DNA from: Ulvibacter algarum
Lineage (GTDB): Bacteria > Bacteroidota > Bacteroidia > Flavobacteriales > Flavobacteriaceae
Direction: 5' to 3'
Assembly (NCBI GenBank): GCA_947488905.1
Contig: CANLBJ010000001.1
Span: forward strand, 248,001-312,000
DNA length: 64,000 nt
Shown: in pieces, positions 54,348 to 61,742 of the stretch
Position numbering within the stretch: the stretch's first letter is position 1
Layout: each line of letters starts with the position of its first letter
Position numbers and translations under genes: made by a program
The notes under the pieces: model-generated
Database searches by the model: none
Told to the model about the DNA's origin: nothing
What the model saw: only the letters and a program-made list of their open reading frames with translations

Positions 54348-55231
54348 GATGATCTTAAATTAGTTAGTTTCTCAAACAATTCTTTTTCTTCATTTGTAAG
54401 CTTTGTAGGCAAAACAACATTGTAGGTTATATATAAATCTCCAAACTCACCCTCTTTCTTATAAACAGGGAAGCCTTTACCTTTTAATTTGACTTTAGTA
54501 CCAGTTTGTGTTTCTGGTTTTACTTTAAGTTTTACCTTACCCTCAAAGGTGTCTACCGTAATCTCACCACCTAAAATAGCTACATATAAATCAACATCTA
54601 CCGTGCTGTAAAGGTTATTTTTGTCTCTTTTAAATTGTGTGGAGTTTTCTACAGAAAAGCGAATAATTAAATCTCCTTTAGGCCCATTATTTACACCTTC
54701 ACCTCCTTGGCCTTTAACCTTTATTACTTGGCCGTTTTTAACCCCTGCAGGTATTGTTAAGCGTATGCTCTTACCATTAACGTTTAGGGTTCTTTTATGG
54801 GTTTTATAGACATCTTTTATATCTAGATTTAAATCTGCATTAAAATCTTGCCCTCTATACTTGACGCTCCCTCCTTGTCTACCTTGGCCACCAAACATTG
54901 ATTCAAAAAAATCTGAATAATCCCCACCACCAAAGTCGCCGGTTTGTTGACGTTGATATGATTGTTGTGACTGTTGTTGCTTTCTGGCTTTTTCTATCTC
55001 ATCTGCGTGTTTCCAGTCTTTACCGTGAGCATCATACTTTTTTCTGTTTTCAGGGTTGCTCAATACCTCATTAGCTTCGTTTATTTTCTTGAAGCTTTCT
55101 TCAGCTTTTTTATCATTCGGGTTTAAATCTGGATGATGTTTACGAGCTAATTTCCTGTAAGCTTTTTTAATATCACTTGCGGTAGCTTTTTTATCAAGGC
55201 CAAGTACTTTATAATAATCTATAAATGCCAT
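54344..55231 (-). CDS. cbpA: DnaJ-type co-chaperone CbpA
   Basis: 295 residues. The J domain (about 4-70) has the HPD motif in KHHPDLNPND, then a Gly/Gln-rich linker (QQQSQQSYQRQQ, FGGGDYSDFFESMFGG), then two substrate-binding beta domains (LTIPAGVKNGQVIKVKGQG). The zinc-finger CxxCxGxG repeats of DnaJ are absent, which fits CbpA. It stimulates DnaK and in E. coli also binds curved DNA. The BLUF gene ends 56 bases upstream on the same strand. Confidence 0.92.
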   Translation of the reverse strand: MAFIDYYKVLGLDKKATASDIKKAYRKLARKHHPDLNPNDKKAEESFKKINEANEVLSNPENRKKYDAHGKDWKHADEIEKARKQQQSQQSYQRQQTGDFGGGDYSDFFESMFGGQGRQGGSVKYRGQDFNADLNLDIKDVYKTHKRTLNVNGKSIRLTIPAGVKNGQVIKVKGQGGEGVNNGPKGDLIIRFSVENSTQFKRDKNNLYSTVDVDLYVAILGGEITVDTFEGKVKLKVKPETQTGTKVKLKGKGFPVYKKEGEFGDLYITYNVVLPTKLTNEEKELFEKLTNLRSS

Positions 55232-55287
55232 CTAGTATGTTATTAACTTCTTGCTCAATAGTTTTAATATTAAAAGCTTTAAAAGTG

Positions 55288-55731
55288 TTAGTCTGTGGTT
55301 CCGTAAATTTGTTCTTTTGTTAGTTTATCCTGTAAATAAGATGCCACTTCTGGAAGTTTGTTTAATAATCTGTCTATAAATTTAGGGTCTGTTATATCAT
55401 TAGTAATACCCGGAATTAAACTCAATGTAGGGTCTTCAAAATCTGCACAACCCATAGACCAATTTGGAAAAAGACGCTCGCTAACTTCAGTGTCTCTAAT
55501 TATATCAATTTTATTGTGGCGAGTATCATTTGATATACGATTAAATAAATCTGCTACATCTGCATTTTCTCCCTCTATAATTTGAAGAAAACAACCTTCT
55601 CTATGAATTAATACTCCACTAATGTTATCAATACTATTATAACCTCTAGACTCGTGCAATAAGTCTAATAAGTCACGTTTACAAAACTTGCTTGTTGCGT
55701 GGCTTGTGTACACAATACGTCGTAGATTCAT
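55288..55731 (-). CDS. BLUF-domain blue-light sensor
   Basis: 147 residues, essentially a single BLUF domain with a short C-terminal extension. The flavin-site residues all appear at the spacing known from AppA and BlrB: Tyr8 (RRIVYTS), Asn32, Gln50 (GCFLQIIEG), Trp91 and Met93 (NWSMG). It binds FAD and changes hydrogen bonding on blue light. No output domain is fused, so it must act on a partner protein. It lies immediately upstream of cbpA-cbpM with no terminator visible between. Confidence 0.93.
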   Translation of the reverse strand: MNLRRIVYTSHATSKFCKRDLLDLLHESRGYNSIDNISGVLIHREGCFLQIIEGENADVADLFNRISNDTRHNKIDIIRDTEVSERLFPNWSMGCADFEDPTLSLIPGITNDITDPKFIDRLLNKLPEVASYLQDKLTKEQIYGTTD

Positions 55732-55952
55732 ATATGATAATTTGGTTATTTACTAAGCAATAAAATTATGTAATTTAAAGATATAAAAAATTGACTTTTA
55801 TCAGTTTATACCTATTAAAACAATTTTTTTATAGAAATTGACTTTAGGGCTATTTTTATCAATAATGCATTGACAAGGGGTTCGGGTTGTTTTATAAATA
55901 TTAAAAAGGCTATCTAGAAGCTTCAGTTTCTTTTTGCTTCGGAAATAGTATT

Positions 55953-55995
55953 AAAAAAGACCCAATAGGCACTAGTTGCTTATTGGGTCTTTTTT
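55953..55995. terminator. Bidirectional terminator, near-copy of the one at 53962
   Basis: AAAAGACCCAATA/TATTGGGTCTTTT stem with the same interior (GGCAC-AGTTGCT) as the terminator at 53962. In the gene-free stretch 55732-56064 the other items are a CTTCGGAAAT 10-mer at 55937 and the cassette end at 56035-56048; the rest is AT-rich with no structure I can support. Confidence 0.8.
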
Positions 55996-56034
55996 GTAAG
56001 AATTAATGTGGGAGTTTATTAGTTATATACGCAT

Positions 56035-56048
56035 GTTAGTGGCAGGTG
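56035..56048. repeat. Cassette-end inverted repeat (with 56762-56775)
   Basis: GTTAGTGGCAGGTG here is the inverted partner of CACTTGCCACTAAC at 56762-56775 (13 of 14). The pair brackets exactly one gene, as the R'' and R' core sites of an integron cassette do. The rest of an attC-like site would lie to the left but seems truncated near the terminator. Confidence 0.6.
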
Positions 56049-56064
56049 TTTCCGCGTTGCTTAT

Positions 56065-56739
56065 TCATTTTCCAATCATCAATAATATTTCGTTAGCACT
56101 TCTATGGTCATTGTCTTTATTAGCAATTTCAAAGTAACTTCTTGCTCTTTCGATTGATTTATCGACAACTTCTCCATTCAAATAATAAAGTCCGATATAA
56201 TAATACGCATCTTCAATTTCATATTCATAATTACTCGAATAAGTTTTATTCTCAACTATTGTTTCAAATATTTTCAGTGCTTGTTTTTTATCAGCTTTTG
56301 TTCCAATACCAAAATAATAACAATAGGCTAATTGAATTACCATTGATTTTCCTAATTCTTTTTCTTTCAAATAACATTCAAAGCTTTTTTCAAACTTTTC
56401 TAAGTCACGATATATTGTTGCAAGGTTATGAGCTGCGATTGGACTTTTATTTTCGATTGCTTCTTTATATAGTAGGATTGCGTAATCGATGTTCTTTTGG
56501 CAATATTCTCCTTCGCTATAAAAATCAGCAAGCCTTGTTTTAGACTCAATGTGACCATTTTCAGATGCTTTTCTATAAGTTTCGAAAGCTTTTTTCTTAT
56601 CAATTTCTACAATTATCTTTTCGTCAATTATTAATCCGTGGTCAAAATAGTTCGCTATATCATACAACGTTTCAAAATCAGCAGAATTAATTTCCGCAAT
56701 AATATTATTCCAATCCTGTATGTTTTCTATTGGTTTCAA
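56065..56739 (-). CDS. Sel1/TPR-like repeat protein in a cassette-like unit
   Basis: 224 residues with four to five Sel1-like helical repeats (ASENGHIESKTRLADFYSEG, KSPIAAHNLATIYRDLEK, MVIQLAYCYYFGIGTKADKK, YEIEDAYYYIGLYYLNGE). No signal peptide is seen, so it is probably cytoplasmic. Such repeats mediate protein contacts. The gene is enclosed by the 14-base inverted repeat described at 56035 and 56762 and is transcribed in the same direction as the next cassette-like gene. The biological role is unknown. Confidence 0.82.
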   Translation of the reverse strand: MKPIENIQDWNNIIAEINSADFETLYDIANYFDHGLIIDEKIIVEIDKKKAFETYRKASENGHIESKTRLADFYSEGEYCQKNIDYAILLYKEAIENKSPIAAHNLATIYRDLEKFEKSFECYLKEKELGKSMVIQLAYCYYFGIGTKADKKQALKIFETIVENKTYSSNYEYEIEDAYYYIGLYYLNGEVVDKSIERARSYFEIANKDNDHRSANEILLMIGK

Positions 56740-56761
56740 TTTTAACGTAATGTTTTTTTTA

Positions 56762-56971
56762 CACTTGCCACTAACGTCTCTGTATATGAGCAGTGCGAAT
56801 GAAGAAAGGCGAAAGCCTTTCGGACGTACACGAGCTGGTTTTTACAAATTTCGATTATTAATTTTTTTGAGGAATAAGTCGAATTTGTTAAAATTCGGCG
56901 GCCTCCCAAATATACCTTTACTTTTAATTAAGCACAAACTCCCGCATTGCTTATATGCGTTGTTGTAACAC
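56762..56971 (-). other. attC-like recombination site between two cassette-like genes
   Basis: A ~210-base non-coding element. Its ends form imperfect arms: GTATATGAGCAGTGCGAATG (56782-56801) against the inverse of CCCGCATTGCTTATATGC (56941-56958). Inside are two short perfect hairpins: CGAATTTGTTAAAATTCG (56879-56896) and GAAAGGCGAAAGCCTTTC. The outer core GTTGTAACAC (56962-56971) is complementary to GTGTTACAAC at 57443-57452, and the inner core TGCCACTAAC is complementary to the site at 56035. This pairing, each cassette's 3' core matching its own 5' core, is the logic of integron attC sites. The assignment is inference. Confidence 0.55.
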
Positions 56972-56973
56972 GT

Positions 56974-57426
56974 TTATTTCGCAATTAATTTACCCAAAAC
57001 AACCCCAAAAATTATACTCGGAAATAGATTTAATATTAGGAATAAAAGTAATGGTAAAGAAAAATATTCAATTAAAGATTCATTACTATTATTTGGATAA
57101 TCAAAATATGCAACAACAAAACCACCGATAATCCCAAAAATAGATATAACATAGAGACCTAATATTCCACTTATTTTCGAATTCCAATTTCTTTCATATA
57201 TATATATGTGAATTTTTGGTCCTATTATTAAGCTTCCAAATAACATAAAAATAAATGCTACAATTAGATTTACTGGAAAATCCATAATAAACATCATTAA
57301 ACCTCTAATGGGATAATTATAATCAGTCAGAAGCATTGCCCAAATAAGTATTGCGCAGACTAAACTGATACACATAATTAATATTGTATACGATTTTACT
57401 TTATTTAGCGATTTAATATTCTTCAC
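56974..57426 (-). CDS. Small membrane protein in a cassette-like unit
   Basis: 150 residues, starting at GTG, with four predicted membrane spans (YTILIMCISLVCAILIWAML, PVNLIVAFIFMLFGSLI, GILGLYVISIFGIIGGFVVAY, LLLFLILNLFPSIIFGVVLG). I recognise no family. It is enclosed by the inverted pair GTTGTAACAC-GTTT (56962-) and AAAT-GTGTTACAAC (57439-57452), 13 of 14 matching. Like many integron cassette genes, it is a short protein of unknown function. Confidence 0.75.
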   Translation of the reverse strand: MKNIKSLNKVKSYTILIMCISLVCAILIWAMLLTDYNYPIRGLMMFIMDFPVNLIVAFIFMLFGSLIIGPKIHIYIYERNWNSKISGILGLYVISIFGIIGGFVVAYFDYPNNSNESLIEYFSLPLLLFLILNLFPSIIFGVVLGKLIAK

Positions 57427-57438
57427 AAATTTTTTCTC

Positions 57439-57534
57439 AAATGTGTTACAACTCGTTATATGATAAACTTTGTCATGGTTATCCCGTAAAATTATCGGGT
57501 TAACATTGAAAAGTAGTCATGGTTATCCCGTAAA
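57439..57534. repeat. Cassette boundary and 19-base direct repeats
   Basis: AAATGTGTTACAAC (57439-57452) is the right boundary of the membrane-protein cassette. Next to it, GTCATGGTTATCCCGTAAA occurs twice, at 57472-57490 and 57516-57534 (period 44). Between them, CCCG and CGGG form an inverted pair. No ORF is present. Confidence 0.7.
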
Positions 57535-57562
57535 GCTACAATAAAATATCAATTTAAAGAAC

Positions 57563-57605
57563 ACAAAAAAAGAAACCCCACTCATCTTAAAGATTAACGG
57601 GGTTT
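57563..57605 (-). terminator. Terminator of the DUF4837 lipoprotein gene
   Basis: On the minus strand AAACCCC and GGGGTTT form a 7-bp stem, followed by CTTTTTTT. It lies 31 bases past the gene's stop codon. Confidence 0.75.
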
Positions 57606-57635
57606 AAATATTTTAACGTTTCCGAAGTAATAAAA

Positions 57636-58628
57636 CTATTCTTCTTTCTCTGCGGTTTTAAGCTTTGCAGATTTTAAAATAGAGATCAGCTCAAACTGTA
57701 AATCTCTTTTCTCTTCTGAAGGCGCATACACAAAGCCTTCAAGTATTAACCATCTATTGTTTTTCTCATCCATCACAGCATAGTTTACAAACGGTCCAGC
57801 CATATACTGGTCTTTAACTTCCCAGATTCCCTTAGTCTCATAGGTAAACATACCGTCTAATTCTGCCTCAAAAATATATGGTGCATAAGCTCCCTCTGTG
57901 ATGTACTGGCCACCTTCTTCTACGGGCATTAAACGAGAACCAACGGTGTCTCTCATATTGATTATATCTGCTATGGCGCTGTCTTTTCTAATAGTATTTA
58001 ATGGTACTTCATAAACAATAATGTTTGTACTCCCAGATTTAAGGTTTTTACGTAACCAGAAAAAATCGTCGTTTTCTCTAACAAAACGGTATGCAGATGG
58101 TAATCTCATAGTTACTCCCATCTTCTCTATTAAGCTAGGTACGGGTAACAACTGAATGTTCGTACGTTTTTGTCGCTCTTTAATTTCTGTTTCTTTAAAA
58201 CTTTTAATAATAGAATCGCTATTTTCTTCTAATAATTTTACCAATCCTTCTTCTGTTAATGCTTCTACAACGGCTCCTGTTTGTGGGCTAGCATATGTGT
58301 CTTCATTTAAGCCGGCTTTCTCTTCGTCTCCTATCGTTACATGTAAAAATAGGCGAGAAGTGCGCGCAAAGCCTGTAAAAGCCTCTGGCGTCATCTGGCG
58401 CATATTAAACAATGGCTCGTCTTGTGGTAGCCCATCTGTAGGAGCAGCAAATTTTTCTCTTATAATCTCACCCACAGGTCCATTCCAGAGTTCATTATCA
58501 ATCACTAATTGCAAGCTGTTTATATGGCCTACAGAGTTAGTGAGTATTCGTTTTGTTTTAGTGTCACCATCACAAGATGATAGGGTGAATACAAAAAGAG
58601 TAATACAAGCTAGAAATACATTTTTCAT
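57636..58628 (-). CDS. DUF4837 family lipoprotein
   Basis: 330 residues from ATG 58628, which places the signal MKNVFLACITLFVFTLSSCDG at the N-terminus; an in-frame ATG at 58670 is rejected for that reason. Features include SLQLVIDNELWNGPVGEIIRE, FTGFARTSRLFLHVTIG and PYIFEAELDGMFTYETKGIWEV. The family is conserved in Bacteroidota without a known function. It is monocistronic. Confidence 0.85.
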   Translation of the reverse strand: MKNVFLACITLFVFTLSSCDGDTKTKRILTNSVGHINSLQLVIDNELWNGPVGEIIREKFAAPTDGLPQDEPLFNMRQMTPEAFTGFARTSRLFLHVTIGDEEKAGLNEDTYASPQTGAVVEALTEEGLVKLLEENSDSIIKSFKETEIKERQKRTNIQLLPVPSLIEKMGVTMRLPSAYRFVRENDDFFWLRKNLKSGSTNIIVYEVPLNTIRKDSAIADIINMRDTVGSRLMPVEEGGQYITEGAYAPYIFEAELDGMFTYETKGIWEVKDQYMAGPFVNYAVMDEKNNRWLILEGFVYAPSEEKRDLQFELISILKSAKLKTAEKEE

Positions 58629-58662
58629 AATGATGTGTTTTACTATTTGGTCTGTTTTTATG

Positions 58663-58796
58663 CTTCTCAAGGCTCAGCACGACAAAGCTTACTAATTGTG
58701 TTTTCTTCACTGTCACCCTGAGCTTGTCGAAGGGCAACAATTGGAATACGTTTAAAATTTCTTCTTTTGTTGTGCTTCGACAAGCTCAGCATGACA
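58663..58796. repeat. Three REP-like half sites
   Basis: A degenerate copy CTTCTCAAGGCTCAGCACGA (58663-58682, continuing CAAAG), then TGTCACCCTGAGCTTGTCGA (58711-58730, continuing AG) in one orientation, then CTTCGACAAGCTCAGCATGA (58775-58794, continuing CA) in the other. The last two form an inverted pair around a 42-base spacer. It fills the space between the DUF4837 and transglycosylase genes. Confidence 0.75.
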
Positions 58797-58816
58797 AAGT
58801 ATGAATTGATTAGTAG

Positions 58817-60547
58817 CTATTCAGAAACAACTAATTTCATACCAATTTTGAGATTATTGTTACTAATATCGTTCCACTTTTTAATTTTATCTACAGTAAC
58901 TCCATCAAATTTTTGGGCGATGGTCCATAAAGAGTCTCCGCTTGCCACAGTGTATACGTTTTTGCCAGTCATGTCAATTACCTTTTTAGGTTTTGAGCTA
59001 CTGCTACCATTAGATGAAGGCAGTTTTCTTGGGTGAACCGTAAGACGTTGTCCTATTTTTAAATTATTACTTCTTAAGTTATTCCAACTTTTTAAATTTC
59101 TTACTGAAACGCCATATTTATCAGCAATTTTACCTAAATAATCACCACTTTTTACGCGATACCTTACTTGAGAACTTTGCTCTAACAATTCTGGCAAGGG
59201 TTTTTCTTTTTTATCAAACTCAGCTTGAGCATACGCATACACTGCAGACTCGTTATTTACAAAAACACCTGTTTGATCAATAGGCAATCTAAGATAATAT
59301 TTTTCATCTTTTAAATAGGGGATAACACCTAGCTTATATGCTGGGTTTAAAAACTCAATCTCGTCAATAGGTAGGTTTGTAACTGTCGCAATCTGATCAA
59401 AAGTGATTTGTTTTTTAATATGAATTGTGTCTGTTGCTATAAATGGGTATCGAGGTCCATTGCTTTTAAAACCGTGCTCCTCTGCATACTCAAAAATATA
59501 CATGGTTGCTAAAAAAGCAGGAACATAACCCGCTGTTTCACGTGGAAGATGTGGTCTAATATTCCAATAATTTTTATACCCTCCAGAACGACGGATGGCT
59601 TTTGACACATTTCCTGGGCCAGAATTATAGGCTGCTAACGCTAAATCCCAATCTCCTAATCTCGTGTATAAACTATTTAAATATTTACTAGCAGCTTCTG
59701 TGGCAAGTAATGGGTCACTACGCTCGTCTACATAACTGTTTACGTCAAGGTCAAACATTTTACCAGTAGCAAACATAAATTGCCATAATCCTGTCGCACC
59801 CACTCTAGACTGGGCTCGTGGGTCTAATGCAGACTCTACAATTGCAAGATACTTCATCTCTAATGGCAGATTGTAACGGTCTAATGTTTCTTCAAACATA
59901 GGAAAGTAATAATCGCTTAACGCCATTAATCTACCCATTGCAGTCCTTCTATTTTTAAGGTAGTTTTTAATTACACTCTCTAAAGCAGGGTTGTATTCTA
60001 CTGTAAAAGGAGTTCTTGCATCTAGCTCTTTTAATCGTTGTTTTAATATTTCCGTAGGGAGTTCTTCATAGGCTACAGGTATATATGTCTCTGCATCAAT
60101 GGCTCCATACATTTCTTCAAAACGGTTACTGCTGTATAATTCTGCAAGCCATAAACTGTCCATTTTTCTCGCCATTGCCATATCTGCCAGTGTAAACTGT
60201 GGGTTTCCTAAAGCTAGGGTAGTGGGAGTGATAATTTGTGAGTCTGGTATTGCTGAAATGTTCGTGTCATTAACAATTGCGCCATTTTTTTCTATTTTGA
60301 CAATAGTGCCCGCTTTTAGGGTGTCTTGAACAATTGTTGTGTTTCTCTCTATCTTTGTAATAGTACCTGCTTTAACAGTATCTACCACATGTTGTGAAGA
60401 AATAACTGTAGTAGAATCTACAATAATAGGGGTTTGTGCAGCACTAAAAAGTGACGTTAATGCACAGCAAAAAAAGATTGTTTTTTTCAAAAGAATAGTG
60501 AGATTAGTCTTGCATTGCTTTAATTCCTGGAAGCGTTTTTCCTTCAA
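58817..60547 (-). CDS. LysM lytic transglycosylase (MltD-like)
   Basis: 576 residues from ATG 60547. The start overlaps the end of pgk by 44 bases; TTG at 60490 would give a more usual signal peptide (KKTIFFCCALTSLFSAAQ) with no overlap, so the start is uncertain. The SLT domain has the catalytic Glu in AIVESALDPRA, then GLWQFM and AYNSGPGNV. Two LysM domains close the protein (YRVKSGDYLGKIADKYGV and YTVASGDSLWTIAQKFDG), which bind peptidoglycan. It cuts glycan strands to anhydro-muropeptides. Confidence 0.92.
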   Translation of the reverse strand: MKEKRFQELKQCKTNLTILLKKTIFFCCALTSLFSAAQTPIIVDSTTVISSQHVVDTVKAGTITKIERNTTIVQDTLKAGTIVKIEKNGAIVNDTNISAIPDSQIITPTTLALGNPQFTLADMAMARKMDSLWLAELYSSNRFEEMYGAIDAETYIPVAYEELPTEILKQRLKELDARTPFTVEYNPALESVIKNYLKNRRTAMGRLMALSDYYFPMFEETLDRYNLPLEMKYLAIVESALDPRAQSRVGATGLWQFMFATGKMFDLDVNSYVDERSDPLLATEAASKYLNSLYTRLGDWDLALAAYNSGPGNVSKAIRRSGGYKNYWNIRPHLPRETAGYVPAFLATMYIFEYAEEHGFKSNGPRYPFIATDTIHIKKQITFDQIATVTNLPIDEIEFLNPAYKLGVIPYLKDEKYYLRLPIDQTGVFVNNESAVYAYAQAEFDKKEKPLPELLEQSSQVRYRVKSGDYLGKIADKYGVSVRNLKSWNNLRSNNLKIGQRLTVHPRKLPSSNGSSSSKPKKVIDMTGKNVYTVASGDSLWTIAQKFDGVTVDKIKKWNDISNNNLKIGMKLVVSE

Positions 60548-61691
60548 GCATCTCTAGCATAGCGCCACCTCCAGTAGAAACGTAACTTACCTTTTTGCTT
60601 AAATTAAATTGCTTAACTGCAGCAACAGAATCACCTCCACCTACAAGTGAAAACGCACCATTTTTTGTAGCCTCTGCAATGGCATTACCCAAGTGGATTG
60701 TTCCTTTTGCAAAAGGTTCCATTTCAAAAACACCTACAGGTCCGTTCCATAATATAGTTTTAGATTCTAAAATTACAGCTTCAAATATCTTATTAGTTTC
60801 TTCACCGGCATCAAGGCCCATCCATCCTTCTGGTATTTCTCCAGCATTTGCTGTTTCTGTTGAGGCAAGTTCAGAAAAACTATCTGCAATAATCGCGTCT
60901 ACCGGTAAATGAACAGAAACATTTTTTTCTTTGGCTTTTTCTAATATTTCTAAAGCTAGATCTTGCTTATCATCTTCTACAAGTGATGCTCCTATATTGC
61001 CGCCTTGCGCCTTAATAAAGGTAAAAGCCATCCCTCCACCTATAATAAGGTGGTCTATTTTATCTAGAATATTCTCTAAAACCGTAATTTTTGAAGATAC
61101 TTTAGCCCCCCCAATTACTGCTGTAACTGGTTTTTTACTATCTGAAAGCACCTTGTTTACATTCTCTATTTCTGAAGCTAAAAGTAAACCTAAGCATTTA
61201 TTATCTGGAAAAAACTCTGCAATAATAGCAGTAGAAGCGTGCGCTCTATGTGCCGTACCAAAAGCATCATTCACATATATATCACCAAGCTTAGATAATG
61301 CCTCTGCAAAATCACGATCTCCTGCCGTTTCTTCTGGGTGATAACGAAGATTTTCTAATAATAAAATCTCGCCTTCTTCTAGAGAAGCTGCTGCAGTTTC
61401 TGCTGCAACACCTATACAGTCTTCAGAAAATTTTATATTTATTCCTAATATTTCTGAAGCCTTTGAGATAATATTTCTAAGTGAAAATTCTTCTTCTTTA
61501 TTTTTAGGACGCCCTAAGTGAGACATTAAAATACAGCTCCCGCCATCTTCTAGTATCTTATAAATAGTAGGCTTTGCAGCTTCTATGCGTGTAGCATCTG
61601 TCACCTCTTTGTCATCATTAAGCGGGACATTAAAATCTACTCTAATGATTGCTTTTTTACCCTTAAAATTAAAGTCGTTTACCGTTTTCAT
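60504..61691 (-). CDS. pgk: Phosphoglycerate kinase
   Basis: 395 residues from ATG 61691, giving MKTVNDFNFKGKKAIIRVDF, the normal N-terminus; an upstream in-frame ATG at 61742 is rejected. RVDFNVPL, LMSHLGRPK, LLENLRYHPEE, AVIGGAKVSSKI and VGGGDSVAA cover substrate and nucleotide binding. It is a glycolytic enzyme making ATP from 1,3-bisphosphoglycerate. The transglycosylase gene follows and may be co-transcribed. Confidence 0.97.
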   Translation of the reverse strand: MKTVNDFNFKGKKAIIRVDFNVPLNDDKEVTDATRIEAAKPTIYKILEDGGSCILMSHLGRPKNKEEEFSLRNIISKASEILGINIKFSEDCIGVAAETAAASLEEGEILLLENLRYHPEETAGDRDFAEALSKLGDIYVNDAFGTAHRAHASTAIIAEFFPDNKCLGLLLASEIENVNKVLSDSKKPVTAVIGGAKVSSKITVLENILDKIDHLIIGGGMAFTFIKAQGGNIGASLVEDDKQDLALEILEKAKEKNVSVHLPVDAIIADSFSELASTETANAGEIPEGWMGLDAGEETNKIFEAVILESKTILWNGPVGVFEMEPFAKGTIHLGNAIAEATKNGAFSLVGGGDSVAAVKQFNLSKKVSYVSTGGGAMLEMLEGKTLPGIKAMQD

Positions 61692-61742
61692 GAGTCTTTT
61701 TGTTAAGCGATAAAGATACATTTTTTGAAGTAAAATCTGCAA

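Noticed and set aside
58156-58695. 179-codon plus-strand frame opposite the DUF4837 gene
   Set aside because: The minus strand carries a lipoprotein signal, family motifs and a terminator; the plus frame has none of these.
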